Assembly (NCBI GenBank): GCA_902772585.1
Contig: CACYBB010000008.1
Span: 60,677 to 124,676, forward strand
Direction: 5' to 3'
DNA from: an uncultured Bacteroidales bacterium
GTDB lineage: Bacteria > Bacteroidota > Bacteroidia > Bacteroidales > Bacteroidaceae
DNA length: 64,000 nucleotides
The position numbers were made by a program, and so were the translations under genes. The notes below the pieces were generated by a model. The model searched no databases. It had not been told where the DNA came from and was given only the letters and a program-made list of their open reading frames with translations. Each line of letters begins with the position of its first letter. The first letter of the stretch is position 1. Positions 18,249 through 26,153 of the stretch are shown here, piece after piece.

Positions 18249-19138
18249 TGCTCAATGCCGTGTGCAGGAACTTCCTTGTTAATCTTGGCAATCATACCCT
18301 GCAGGGCCTTGCCAGGACCACACTCTGTGAAGTCGGTAGCACCGTCAGCAATCATGTGCTGCACAATCTGAGTCCAACGAACGCTGCTGGTCAGCTGAGC
18401 AATCAGGTTCTGCTTGATTTCAGCAGGATCAGTATGAGGCAGTGCATCCACATTCTGATAAACGGGACACTTAGGAGCCTTGAATTCAGTCTTCTCGATA
18501 GCGGCCTGCAACTCGTCCTTGGCAGGCTGCATCAGTGGAGAGTGGAAAGCACCACCCACCTTCAGAGGCAGTGCACGCTTGGCACCAGCGGCCTTCAGCT
18601 GCTCGCAAGCCTCGTTGATGGCATCGATATCACCAGAGATAACCAGCTGACCGGGGTTGTTATAGTTAGCGGCAACGCATACGCCCTTGCCCATCTTGCT
18701 GACCTCAGCGCAAACCTCCTCAACCTTCTCGTCGGGCAGACCAATGATGGCAGCCATTGTTGAGGGCTGAGCCTCGCAAGCCTTCTGCATAGCCATAGCA
18801 CGAGCATAGACCAGTTTCAGACCATCCTCGAAGCTGAGTGCACCAGCAGCCACCAGTGCAGAGAACTCACCCAGCGAGTGACCAGCGGTCATCTCAGGCT
18901 GGAACTTGTCGCCCATGCAGATAGCAGAGATTACACTGTGCAGGAATACGGCAGGCTGTGTCACCTTCGTCTGCTTCAGGTCCTCGTCAGTACCTTCGAA
19001 CATAATGTCGGTAATGCGATAACCCAGAATGTCGTTAGCCTTCTCAAACAATTCTTTTGCTGTCTCGTTGTTGTCATACAGGTCCTTACCCATACCAACA
19101 AACTGTGCCCCCTGACCGGGGAAAACAAATGCTTTCAT
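18245..19138 (-). CDS. fabD: Malonyl-CoA:acyl carrier protein transacylase
   Basis: Loads malonate from CoA onto acyl carrier protein to start type II fatty acid synthesis. The 297-residue product shows FPGQGAQFVGMG at the N terminus and the catalytic serine in AGHSLGEFSAL (about residue 90). The catalytic histidine is in GGAFHSPLM (about residue 200), and LTSSVRW lies near the end. A minus-strand -7 element TACCTTTG lies at 19184-19191. Single gene of the pathway here, as often seen. Confidence 0.95.
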   Translation of the reverse strand: MKAFVFPGQGAQFVGMGKDLYDNNETAKELFEKANDILGYRITDIMFEGTDEDLKQTKVTQPAVFLHSVISAICMGDKFQPEMTAGHSLGEFSALVAAGALSFEDGLKLVYARAMAMQKACEAQPSTMAAIIGLPDEKVEEVCAEVSKMGKGVCVAANYNNPGQLVISGDIDAINEACEQLKAAGAKRALPLKVGGAFHSPLMQPAKDELQAAIEKTEFKAPKCPVYQNVDALPHTDPAEIKQNLIAQLTSSVRWTQIVQHMIADGATDFTECGPGKALQGMIAKINKEVPAHGIEQ

Positions 19139-19221
19139 CTTTCTTTTTTATATATTAAATATGTACGTTTTCTAAATCGTGTGCAAAGGTACTCATTTTT
19201 TTCAAAAAAACCAAGATATCT

Positions 19222-19253
19222 TTTGGATATTTCAGAAAAAGATAGTACCTTTG
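19222..19253 (+). promoter_or_regulatory. Promoter of tRNA-Ser
   Basis: TTTG (19222-19225), exactly 20 bp, TACCTTTG (19246-19253): a full match to the Bacteroidota consensus. The tRNA begins about 85 nt after the predicted start point. Confidence 0.75.
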
Positions 19254-19270
19254 CATCCGCAAAACGCGAA

Positions 19271-19327
19271 GGAAAGTTCAATTTAATTGACCTTCCTCAC
19301 GCTCGGCCATTTGCAAGCAAGCTTGCA
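19271..19327. repeat. Two palindromes in the tRNA-Ser precursor leader
   Basis: An imperfect inverted repeat pairs GGAAAGTTCAATT with AATTGACCTTCC (19271-19296). A perfect 7-bp stem TGCAAGC/GCTTGCA with a 2-nt loop follows (19312-19327). Both lie between promoter and tRNA. I infer a dispersed palindromic element or a processing signal. Confidence 0.55.
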
Positions 19328-19343
19328 TGGCACTCGCTTAATC

Positions 19344-19434
19344 GGAAGGTTGGCAGAGTGATCGATCGCGCTGGACTCGAAATCCGGTATACCCTTTTCG
19401 GGTATCGGGGGTTTGAATCCCTCACCTTCCGCCA
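19344..19434 (+). tRNA. tRNA-Ser (anticodon CGA)
   Basis: Acceptor stem GGAAGGT/ACCTTCC, discriminator G and an encoded CCA (19432-19434). The anticodon arm CTGGA-CTCGAAA-TCCGG gives anticodon CGA, which reads UCG. A long variable arm with a TACCC/GGGTA stem is diagnostic of a class II (serine) tRNA, and the T loop is GTTTGAATC. Confidence 0.95.
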
Positions 19435-19444
19435 AGACAACAAG

Positions 19445-19472
19445 AAAGGGAACCCAATGTGGTTCCCTTTTC
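19445..19472 (+). terminator. Terminator after tRNA-Ser
   Basis: Ten-bp stem AAAGGGAACC/GGTTCCCTTT with a 6-nt loop, followed by TTCTG. Confidence 0.8.
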
Positions 19473-19556
19473 TGATATATTCGTTTTATGTGCTGCTATT
19501 TGAAAAATAATTTGTATCTTTGCAGCGAAAAAAATCAATAATTGTAAGATTGGATT

Positions 19557-20147
19557 ATGATAGCCATTCTGCGTTCAGCCATCCTAGCTGGCCTTTGCAT
19601 CTCTATCGGTTGTATTGTCAACCTTCGTGTAGGCGGTGTCGCTGGTGCCGTTCTGTTTGCCTTCGGTCTTCTGGCCGTAGTTCATTACAAACTTAAGCTT
19701 TATACAGGAACTGCCGGCTTTATTCGTGCCAAGGGTGACTGGAGCATGCTCTTTTTTGTCCTTGTCGGCAACATTATTGCTTGTGGACTCACGGCTCTTG
19801 CTGCTTCCTATGCCCAGCCGGACATTCTGACGCCAGATATGGCTATTGTTCAGTCGCGACTGGCCAAAGGTCCATTGGCCTGTTTCCTGCTCGCCATCGG
19901 TTGCGGTTTCATAATGACTACTGCCGTCCAGTTTGGCAGAGAAGGAAAGTTCCTGCCACTATTGTTTGGTGTACCAGTCTTCATCCTCTGTGGCTTTGCC
20001 CACTCAATAGCCGACGCCTTCTATTTCTTGGCAGTCCCAGAGCTATACAGCACTCAGCTTCTGATTATCTACATCGCTGAAGTTTTGGGCAACTTCGCTG
20101 GTTGCAACCTCTATCGTTGGGTCATCGCAAAACAGGACATGATATAA
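19557..20147 (+). CDS. Formate/nitrite transporter (FNT) family channel, short form
   Basis: Inner-membrane channel of the FNT fold, which moves small monovalent anions such as formate. The 196 residues have about six hydrophobic segments. Marks of the family are the P-loop-like YTGTAGF (about residue 49), LVGNIIACGL and CGFAHSIADAFYF, which corresponds to the FNT signature GFEHSVANM. It is shorter than the usual 260-280 residues, mainly at the termini and loops. A -7 element TATCTTTG is at 19515-19522. The substrate is not predictable. Confidence 0.75.
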   Translation: MIAILRSAILAGLCISIGCIVNLRVGGVAGAVLFAFGLLAVVHYKLKLYTGTAGFIRAKGDWSMLFFVLVGNIIACGLTALAASYAQPDILTPDMAIVQSRLAKGPLACFLLAIGCGFIMTTAVQFGREGKFLPLLFGVPVFILCGFAHSIADAFYFLAVPELYSTQLLIIYIAEVLGNFAGCNLYRWVIAKQDMI

Positions 20148-20154
20148 CATAAGA

Positions 20155-20187
20155 AAAGGGAACCATTTGTGTTCCCTTTCATTTTTC
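20155..20187 (+). terminator. Terminator after the FNT gene
   Basis: Stem AAAGGGAAC/GTTCCCTTT with a 7-nt loop, then CATTTTTC. It is very similar in sequence to the terminator after tRNA-Ser. Confidence 0.8.
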
Positions 20188-20218
20188 TTGGCGGAATAAC
20201 ATCAAGGACTGGCCTGAC

Positions 20219-20635
20219 TTATTTTCTCGCCATCTCCCATCCTCGCAACATGGCGAACCAGTCTATCGACGTGATACCATTTTCCTGTATCGCCATTGCT
20301 GCACCTAAGGCTATCCAGCGCGAGGGCTTTTCCGAAGGAATACCCAGCGGCTCGTCTGGGTGAATACCTGTCAGCCTGCTGACGTTCTCCACGTACGCCT
20401 TTGAGTTGTTCTCATTGGGTGGTGCCCACTTCGTCACGATGGCCCTTATCGTGTACAGCCTGTACGTGTGGTAGTAGGTACGGGTGAGCAGCTTAAACGC
20501 TGCTCTCCACCCATACACTAAGTTCTCAAACTGGCAGAACTGTGAATCTGTCTGCTCTTTCTTCAATCCCTGCCACTGATCCTTGCTCCTGCGGATATTC
20601 AGTGGATTATTGTTTCTAATTCCGCGTGGTAACAT
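20219..20635 (-). CDS. Structural protein P5-like (phage-type) protein
   Basis: 138 residues starting MLPRGIRNNNPLNIRRS, with a WAPPNENN motif and KAYVENVSRLTGI. This pattern is typical of Bacteroidota proteins annotated as structural protein P5, which resemble small phage lysis or virion proteins. No catalytic residue can be named with confidence. It lies downstream of the BT4734/DUF3987 gene on the same strand and is the only phage-like gene here. No capsid, portal or terminase gene is nearby. Confidence 0.7.
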   Translation of the reverse strand: MLPRGIRNNNPLNIRRSKDQWQGLKKEQTDSQFCQFENLVYGWRAAFKLLTRTYYHTYRLYTIRAIVTKWAPPNENNSKAYVENVSRLTGIHPDEPLGIPSEKPSRWIALGAAMAIQENGITSIDWFAMLRGWEMARK

Positions 20636-20669
20636 AATTCTTAACTCTTAATTCTTCATTCTAAAAATA

Positions 20670-20696
20670 CAAATGTAGCAGTGTAGCGGTGTAGCA
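20670..20696. repeat. GTAGCGGTGTAGC iterated motif after the DUF3987 gene
   Basis: Three tandem imperfect copies of TGTAGCRGTG. The same word, including the flanking CAAATG, forms both arms of the inverted repeat at 34507-34688. Confidence 0.7.
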
Positions 20697-20700
20697 CCCA

Positions 20701-23160
20701 TCAGAGCATCATAACTCCCGTCTTGCGATAACGTGACTTAGTGGTGCCATTATCCACATATTCGCCACACTTCTCAATCAGTTTGTCGGCCACTAGTCGG
20801 CTGACCCTTGTGCGTGCTGTCGATTCGCTTTTCATGGCGAAACAACGCATCACATCCTCGATGGTGAATTCCTCTGGCAGACGAGTGAATGACTCATAAG
20901 TCTTCTGCCTGCGCTGCACGTTGACTGAGGCATCCTTCAGCTTATTATCAAAGTAAGCCTCTGCCATTGCTCCGAAGTAGTACCGTTGACAAGCATACTG
21001 GATGTTTACGATGAGTTCTGCCAACTTCCAGTCCACCTCATCCGTCTCGAACTCGCCACACCAGTACTGACCGTCCTGCTTCATCTTGTCCCAGTGGCGC
21101 ATCACGATGAATGGTGCAGAGAAGTTCAATCCGTGATAAGCGCAGCGTTTCAGTAGCATCTCGTCAGCCTTCGAGTTGTTCTCCTTGGCATCTTCCATAC
21201 GTCGTGCCGTCCAATCGAAGAGTTCATCCACAATCTGCTGAATACTCAGTTCGCCCTTCATCTTGTCCAGCTTCTCAGCCCACTCCTTCAGTCGCTCGTC
21301 ACTTTCATTGTCCACAAAACGCTCGCGACTCATCATCTCAAAGTTGGTGGTGGGCAGAGGGATGCAGGTCAGACGGGTTGCCAAACCGCTTCCGAAGTTC
21401 TGCTCGTTCACCATCTTCTTCAGTGCCAGTGGAGTACCAGTATAGATGAAATTCCAGATGACGTAGAACTCTTGGAACACACTGTCCACATTCGAGTATG
21501 CTTGACCATCTTCTTCATTGTGGAACGCTTTCAATTGCAGGGCTTGCTTGTCGATGTATGCCCCACCCTTTTGCAGCGACAGCGTATTGTCCAACTCTGT
21601 GTCGAAGGTCAGCATGTGCAACTGCATCTCTTCGCCATCCACCTCTTCCTTAGCGTTCACCATATCCTGAATAAACTGAGCATTAGATGTTCGTGCTGGG
21701 TGGATTCTGACCACCACCTTCGGCTTCTTGGGCTTCTCCTTGTTCGCTCCTTTCGTGCGCATTTGTTCACGATAAGCATTGATGGCATCCTTTCCAATCT
21801 TGTCAGCAGCCACTATAGGCGAAGCCAATAGTTTGAACAAACGCGTAGCGAACGATTTACCACTGGCAGGGTCACCGATAATCAGCGTCGAGTTGTTCAA
21901 GCGTCGCAACTCTTCTGGACGATGATAGAACCTGTAAGTACACCTTGTCATCAAGGTCATCAGCAGGCCACCAGCCACGAAGAGTGCTGCAGGATATTGG
22001 TTCCTCTTCAGTCCCTTACAGATATCCCTCAGTATCGGGTATTCTGGCATCATCGCCTCAATCCTTTCGCCCCATTCCCAGAGCCAGCGACTCATATCAT
22101 CGTCCAACAGTGTCGCATTCTGCTGCGCTTGCCCTTTCGTGATTGTTTGATACGAGCGTCCTGTAGCCTTTTGTATGGCTTCCTGCATCACCTTTGAGGG
22201 CAGGCTACTCGTGTACTTCTTTTCCTTCTGGGCAATACAACTGGCAGCGCTCTCAATGGTCTGACCTACATTCTCGTCCCTCTCGTCGATGATTTCCTGT
22301 ACCCACGGCTGCGCCTCCACAATGCGCTGCACCATTTGCTTGTCACCATCAAGCATCAATAGCAAATCTGTGGCCAACTTAAGGCTTTCGTTGTGGCGAT
22401 TTGAGTCTGCTGCACAGGGCAACTTTTCTGCATAGCGAGCATCAATAATAGACTGTACATCATAGCCTCGCCACATTAACGATACTGGCTCAGCGTCCAC
22501 TTTGCTGCCATCCTCAACCCTTTGTTTAACATTCTTATTGGCCATAGTAGCAGGCTTAGTGTCAGCACTATGACCAGCACGATACTCAGCATCGTATTTC
22601 TCACCAAATTCTTTATTCTCATAAGTAAATAGTTCTTTATCCAAATACAAAATATCTGTTTCCTTGCAGATGAAACTCATGCGACTGGCATCTTTGCAAC
22701 TCTCATCCACCTCGACACCAAGTACCTTCGCCATGGCATGCTGATTGTCAATGAGATTACCCTTGGTGACATCGGCCTTAAACACGATTTTAAGACCCTT
22801 GCCGCTGGGTGTGATGTAAATGAGCACAATACCTAATGCCTTCCAATCCAACCCCTTCTCAACCCAACCTTGGTAGAGTGTCAAAGGGTTCTCGATATGG
22901 TCGATATCCATTACCACGAATCCTGTCAGGCGTGTTGCACTCTGTTTACGCCAGGCACCTAGTTTCCCTGCCTTCGACTCCGTTTCATCAAACGTTGCCT
23001 GAAAGATAAAGGCAGGTAGTTTGCGCTTGAGTGCAGCATCATGTGTTTCACGATATTTGTCGATGTTCTCGTTCCATTGGGTTGCCGTGACGAGGGCCCA
23101 GAACTGGGCCTCGTCTACTGGCAACGTTGGATTACTGAAATTCTTCTGATATGCAAACAT
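20701..23160 (-). CDS. BT4734/VirE-N and DUF3987 domain protein (primase/helicase-like)
   Basis: 819 residues. The N-terminal part (about 40-200) is the BT4734/VirE N-terminal-type domain with VVMDIDHIENP and SGKGLKIVFKAD, similar to primase-polymerase folds. The C-terminal half (about 350-720) is DUF3987 with a complete Walker A, IIGDPASGKS (about residue 428), and a winged-helix-like tail. This family is abundant on Bacteroidales mobile and accessory DNA; a replication role is inferred. Related to the protein at 61432. The P5-like gene and four small unknown genes flank it. Confidence 0.8.
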   Translation of the reverse strand: MFAYQKNFSNPTLPVDEAQFWALVTATQWNENIDKYRETHDAALKRKLPAFIFQATFDETESKAGKLGAWRKQSATRLTGFVVMDIDHIENPLTLYQGWVEKGLDWKALGIVLIYITPSGKGLKIVFKADVTKGNLIDNQHAMAKVLGVEVDESCKDASRMSFICKETDILYLDKELFTYENKEFGEKYDAEYRAGHSADTKPATMANKNVKQRVEDGSKVDAEPVSLMWRGYDVQSIIDARYAEKLPCAADSNRHNESLKLATDLLLMLDGDKQMVQRIVEAQPWVQEIIDERDENVGQTIESAASCIAQKEKKYTSSLPSKVMQEAIQKATGRSYQTITKGQAQQNATLLDDDMSRWLWEWGERIEAMMPEYPILRDICKGLKRNQYPAALFVAGGLLMTLMTRCTYRFYHRPEELRRLNNSTLIIGDPASGKSFATRLFKLLASPIVAADKIGKDAINAYREQMRTKGANKEKPKKPKVVVRIHPARTSNAQFIQDMVNAKEEVDGEEMQLHMLTFDTELDNTLSLQKGGAYIDKQALQLKAFHNEEDGQAYSNVDSVFQEFYVIWNFIYTGTPLALKKMVNEQNFGSGLATRLTCIPLPTTNFEMMSRERFVDNESDERLKEWAEKLDKMKGELSIQQIVDELFDWTARRMEDAKENNSKADEMLLKRCAYHGLNFSAPFIVMRHWDKMKQDGQYWCGEFETDEVDWKLAELIVNIQYACQRYYFGAMAEAYFDNKLKDASVNVQRRQKTYESFTRLPEEFTIEDVMRCFAMKSESTARTRVSRLVADKLIEKCGEYVDNGTTKSRYRKTGVMML

Positions 23161-23166
23161 AATTGG

Positions 23167-23499
23167 TTAGATTTCGTTCATGATTTCTTCTATCGACTTT
23201 GTGTTCTTCAGATGGTCTGCCAGTTCCTTGGCCTGTCGCAGAATCTCTGTGGCAGCACGCTCACGTTCCATCCGATTGTTGGCACTCACGAAGATCTTGA
23301 ATTTCTTCACGCTCTTCTTCAGCCAGCCACTCGTTGTCTCGTGCAGTATCAGGTCCTTGGCGCGGTGTCTCGGTTTACGGTTAAACATGTTAAAACTCAC
23401 TTGGCGTGTCATCAGGTCCATCTTCAATGTTCCCACTACAGCCTTACCTGTCAGCAGGCACTCCAGTGCCTCGTCTGAAAATTCTACGTATTTCTTCAT
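23167..23499 (-). CDS. Conserved hypothetical protein, basic
   Basis: 110 residues, not recognised. It is basic in the middle (FNRKPRHRAKDLILHETTSGWLKKSVKKFK) and ends in a helical, possibly coiled region rich in Glu and Lys. It stops 6 bp before the DUF3987 start and should be co-transcribed and perhaps functionally linked to it. A nucleic-acid-binding role is possible from charge alone. Confidence 0.6.
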   Translation of the reverse strand: MKKYVEFSDEALECLLTGKAVVGTLKMDLMTRQVSFNMFNRKPRHRAKDLILHETTSGWLKKSVKKFKIFVSANNRMERERAATEILRQAKELADHLKNTKSIEEIMNEI

Positions 23500-23598
23500 A
23501 ATCGATTCGAATTTGTGAGTGAAGGTCGTGTCAGAATTTGGCCATTTTCACTACGTAGACTTCCTCCACCACGCTCCGACTCGGTTATTTACTTTTTA

Positions 23599-23913
23599 TC
23601 AGATATTACCCTTCAGCATTTCCTTTGCTGCAATCTTCTTGTATTCCTCCACAGCATGGTTATAGTTATCGCGAATCGCCTTCTCCAGATTCACACCATC
23701 GAACATAGCGTTAACCGTTACGCATGCCAGAACATTGGTCATTATTGCCACCAGCACAGACTGATCCCAAGGGTTCCTGACGTCGAGCTTATTGGCTACT
23801 GCAGCAATCTCCTCACCTAAAGTATGCACGTCGTTGGCAAACTGTTTCTCCATGTCCTGCAAGCTGTTATACATGTGAATACGCTTGCCCAAATTTGTCT
23901 TGTTCTTTTTCAT
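23599..23913 (-). CDS. Hypothetical protein
   Basis: 104 residues, no recognised family. The N terminus is basic (MKKNKTNLGKRIHMY) and the rest is predicted mostly helical. A mildly hydrophobic stretch around SVLVAIMTNVLACVTVNAMF (about residues 53-72) is too polar for a clear membrane helix. Same strand and spacing as the neighbouring small genes, so probably part of the same transcript. Confidence 0.55.
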   Translation of the reverse strand: MKKNKTNLGKRIHMYNSLQDMEKQFANDVHTLGEEIAAVANKLDVRNPWDQSVLVAIMTNVLACVTVNAMFDGVNLEKAIRDNYNHAVEEYKKIAAKEMLKGNI

Positions 23914-23934
23914 AATTGTTTGTTTTTAAAAGTG

Positions 23935-24201
23935 TTATTTGATAATGATTTCTTGCGTTCCTTTCAGGCGAACCACTCCTCCGTTTTGTAGCCCAGCATT
24001 CTTCAGCCCGTCGCTCATCTGCCAGTGGCAGCACAAGAACTGTTGTCGAACCTTCAACTCCATTTTCTTACATGTGCGCTCGCCGTCGTTCTCTACATCC
24101 TTAAACTGGCACGAGGCACACATTTTCTTTACTGTGATGCCGTAGGCATTCAAGCTAACTTCCGAATGTTTCATTGTCGAAAATCTAATTTGTTCTAACA
24201 T
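23935..24201 (-). CDS. Small cysteine-rich hypothetical protein
   Basis: 88 residues with CASCQFKD, RTCKK and FLCCHW, that is five cysteines and a histidine spaced as in a metal-binding knuckle (about residues 28-60). The family is not known to me. A minus-strand promoter TTGT-N19-TAATTTTG lies at 24245-24275, and four TTCGGAAA direct repeats lie further upstream. It heads the small-gene/DUF3987 transcript. Confidence 0.6.
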   Translation of the reverse strand: MLEQIRFSTMKHSEVSLNAYGITVKKMCASCQFKDVENDGERTCKKMELKVRQQFLCCHWQMSDGLKNAGLQNGGVVRLKGTQEIIIK

Positions 24202-24290
24202 AATTTTTATTCGTTTTTAAATCCGTTTTTTCTGATTGACGATGCAAAATTACAACTGGTTTTTCATGCTTACAATAGCTATCACCCCCA

Positions 24291-24342
24291 TTCGGAAAGC
24301 ATTCGGAAAAATCGGTTTTGCTTTCGGAAAAAACTTCGGAAA
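24291..24342. repeat. Four helically phased TTCGGAAA direct repeats
   Basis: Copies start at 24291, 24302, 24323 and 24335, spacings of 11, 21 and 12 bp, close to one and two helical turns. They lie upstream of the promoter of the Cys-rich gene and downstream of the next gene. The layout suits an activator or iteron-binding site. Confidence 0.7.
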
Positions 24343-24347
24343 ATAGC

Positions 24348-24797
24348 CTATCTCACCCCTCTCATCAGACAGAAAAAACGCTTTACGATATTATTTCTCC
24401 TACTGATTTCCTTTATGTCACCAGTGTCGCTGAAAGTCCAGCAGAAGAGTTGTCCGCGAGGACTGTCCATCATCTTTGATATCGACGACTCACAAGGCAG
24501 GTCGTCAAGTCCCAGTTCCTCGTGCATATAATTAAGGTAACTCTGTGCAGATTCGAACGAAGGCATGTCGTCGCTCGAGTCCATTGACACCTTCAGCCAG
24601 GCATAGTCAAACTTTCGCTTCAGTAGTTTTTCAGCTCTCAGTTGCAGGATAGCCTCACGAATTCTGACAGCCATCGGTCCCTGTGTGGGGACTGCCGACT
24701 CACTGGCATCCACAATCTCTACCTGTGGGCACAGACACACCATGCCCATAAACTTCTCAAAAGCTGCGTCATCAATACGCAATACAACTTGTTTCAT
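24348..24797 (-). CDS. Hypothetical protein coupled to a leader peptide
   Basis: 149 residues from the chosen ATG at 24797, not recognised. It begins MKQVVLRIDDAAFEKFMG with a LCPQVEIV segment; the middle is polar and the C terminus basic. In-frame starts further upstream (GTG at 24860, ATG at 24848) exist. I prefer 24797 because it follows the TAG of a 24-codon leader ORF in the arrangement TAGGAAACAAATG, which suggests translational coupling, and because the hydrophobic core of the domain begins there. The promoter is at 24903-24934. Confidence 0.6.
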   Translation of the reverse strand: MKQVVLRIDDAAFEKFMGMVCLCPQVEIVDASESAVPTQGPMAVRIREAILQLRAEKLLKRKFDYAWLKVSMDSSDDMPSFESAQSYLNYMHEELGLDDLPCESSISKMMDSPRGQLFCWTFSDTGDIKEISRRNNIVKRFFCLMRGVR

Positions 24798-24804
24798 TTG
24801 TTTC

Positions 24805-24879
24805 CTAAGTTTTGTGAGAAGCATTGAGGTAGTCGACTTTTTCACCATGGAAACTCTCACGCCACTCAGGGTTCAACAT
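24805..24879 (-). CDS. Candidate 24-residue leader peptide
   Basis: ATG at 24879, TAG at 24805-24807. The peptide begins MLNPEWRESFHGEKVDYLN. It is the first ATG after the promoter and ends 7 bp before the next gene start, with AGGA overlapping the stop codon. Function unknown; coupling or attenuation is inferred. Confidence 0.4.
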   Translation of the reverse strand: MLNPEWRESFHGEKVDYLNASHKT

Positions 24880-24902
24880 GTTTGCTGTCCGCGAACGGAG
24901 TG

Positions 24903-24934
24903 CGAAGTTAGAACATTGGAAAATATTGACCAAA
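24903..24934 (-). promoter_or_regulatory. Promoter of the leader peptide/hypothetical gene
   Basis: Minus strand: TTTG (24931-24934), 20 bp, TAACTTCG (24903-24910). The predicted start is near 24896. Confidence 0.65.
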
Positions 24935-24941
24935 TAAAAAA

Positions 24942-24987
24942 TTGGTTCATTTTTAGTCAGTAAGCGTTTTGACTAAAAATGAACCAA
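24942..24987 (-). terminator. 18-bp perfect inverted repeat, probable terminator
   Basis: Arms TTGGTTCATTTTTAGTCA (24942-24959) and its complement (24970-24987), with a 10-nt loop. On the minus strand the stem is followed by TTTTTTATT, so it can end the transcript of 25032-25808. A third copy of GACTAAAAATGAA at 25001-25013 suggests the word may also be a protein-binding site. Confidence 0.65.
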
Positions 24988-25031
24988 AATGAATAAAAAA
25001 GACTAAAAATGAATAAATCGGCTTCAAGGCA

Positions 25032-25808
25032 TTATTTGGCCTTTTCCACCAACTTTTTGAATTCTTCCTTCATTTCGCTATATACAGAATCTTTCTCATT
25101 CCAGCAATAATCATCACTCAAATATTTGTCCAGAGCCGATATGCTATTGCCTAAAATATTGCCATAAGTCTTCTTGAAAACAGTCTTTGTGAGTTTACCA
25201 ATCGCTCCGGCATCCATGGCCGCCCTAAAAGGACAGATAATCGCCTTGGGTAACTTCTTCCCTTTAGTGTATATATCTAACAGTTTCATGACATCATCGG
25301 CTATCTTCTCAGCAATAACCACCGATTTGAAGTCTGCCCTCATCTTAGGGTCCTTCACATACGCCATGGCACTATAGAACAGGTCAAGATGCTGAACTAC
25401 ATTCAGCTGGTTCTCTTTCAACTTCGCCTGCCATCCGAATTTATTGGCAGCATGGTTCAGCGATCGCTCCACTGCCTTCACCACATCCTCGCTCATTTGC
25501 AGCCTGTCGTTGTTCTTCTCAACCAGCACAAAACTTGGGAATAGCCGCGTGTCTATCAGCACATCCAGGCAGGTACCATCTTCTGCCTTCACTGCCCTCA
25601 TCAGATAGAGCCCGTCCTTAGGTTTCTTGGCGAATTCGTGATAATAGCTAGCATTGGTGCTGGGGTCTTTCAAGTATGAGCCGTTGTTTCGGAAGTCTGC
25701 GTCGCAAATAGCTCGCACGACTTCCTTGGCCGCTAAAAAGCCAGTCTCTCCCAACTTCAATTGCCGCCCTTCAAGACAGCAGTTGAAAAAGTAAAAATCC
25801 TTGTACAT
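25032..25808 (-). CDS. Hypothetical protein
   Basis: 258 residues, family not recognised, no signal peptide or membrane segment. It starts MYKDFYFFNCCLEGRQLKLG. A middle part is rich in Lys and charged helices, and ends EEFKKLVEKAK. It lies between a 6S-like structured RNA upstream (63 nt from its ATG) and a strong inverted repeat downstream. No own promoter was seen directly upstream, so it may be transcribed from the promoter at 26077. Base composition is like the neighbouring accessory genes. Confidence 0.6.
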   Translation of the reverse strand: MYKDFYFFNCCLEGRQLKLGETGFLAAKEVVRAICDADFRNNGSYLKDPSTNASYYHEFAKKPKDGLYLMRAVKAEDGTCLDVLIDTRLFPSFVLVEKNNDRLQMSEDVVKAVERSLNHAANKFGWQAKLKENQLNVVQHLDLFYSAMAYVKDPKMRADFKSVVIAEKIADDVMKLLDIYTKGKKLPKAIICPFRAAMDAGAIGKLTKTVFKKTYGNILGNSISALDKYLSDDYCWNEKDSVYSEMKEEFKKLVEKAK

Positions 25809-25870
25809 AGATTATTGTTTTGTTAGTTAGTTATGTTATTATTGTTATTTTGAAAACAATTCTGTTTTAG

Positions 25871-26058
25871 TTGCGAAAAGAGCGTGGGTCACCAATGATA
25901 CAGCAAGCATCCTCAGGAGCTGCAATTCCTACGAATATGCAAGTACCACCAATGCCCACGCCTGTATCCGGTGTGAGCGTTGATAGCCTTCGTATTCGTT
26001 TATTCTTCTAAGTTGCAGCTTTGAGGATGCTCGAATGCCTTCAGGCTCTTTTCCGCGA
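25871..26058 (-). ncRNA. 6S-RNA-like long hairpin
   Basis: A single 188-nt rod with a closing stem (GAAAAGAGC 25875-25883 with 26045-26053, plus outer pairs) and a large asymmetric bubble of 22 and 13 nt. A 17-bp upper stem follows (25906-25914 with 26023-26031, and 25918-25925 with 26013-26020), then an apical arm. This closing stem, open bubble and long terminal stem is the architecture of 6S RNA, which mimics an open promoter and binds RNA polymerase. A consensus promoter 12-20 bp outside the closing stem favours the minus strand; two G-U wobbles in the apical and outer pairs favour the plus strand. Strand is therefore uncertain. It could instead be a structured leader of 25032-25808. Confidence 0.55.
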
Positions 26059-26076
26059 TGTCTTTATTTTGTGGTG

Positions 26077-26108
26077 CGAAGTTACGAAGAATTCCTTACA
26101 ACACCAAA
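26077..26108 (-). promoter_or_regulatory. Promoter facing the 6S-like RNA
   Basis: Minus strand: TTTG (26105-26108), exactly 20 bp, TAACTTCG (26077-26084). The start would be near 26070, about 12 nt before the closing stem. Confidence 0.65.
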
Positions 26109-26153
26109 TTATTCGTTAAGTTTTTACGCAGCAGGGCTGCAATGTACCTTCAA

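Noticed and set aside
19178-19510. Open frame through the tRNA-Ser leader and tRNA
   Set aside because: It runs across the promoter, the palindromes and the tRNA itself; the tRNA explains the region.
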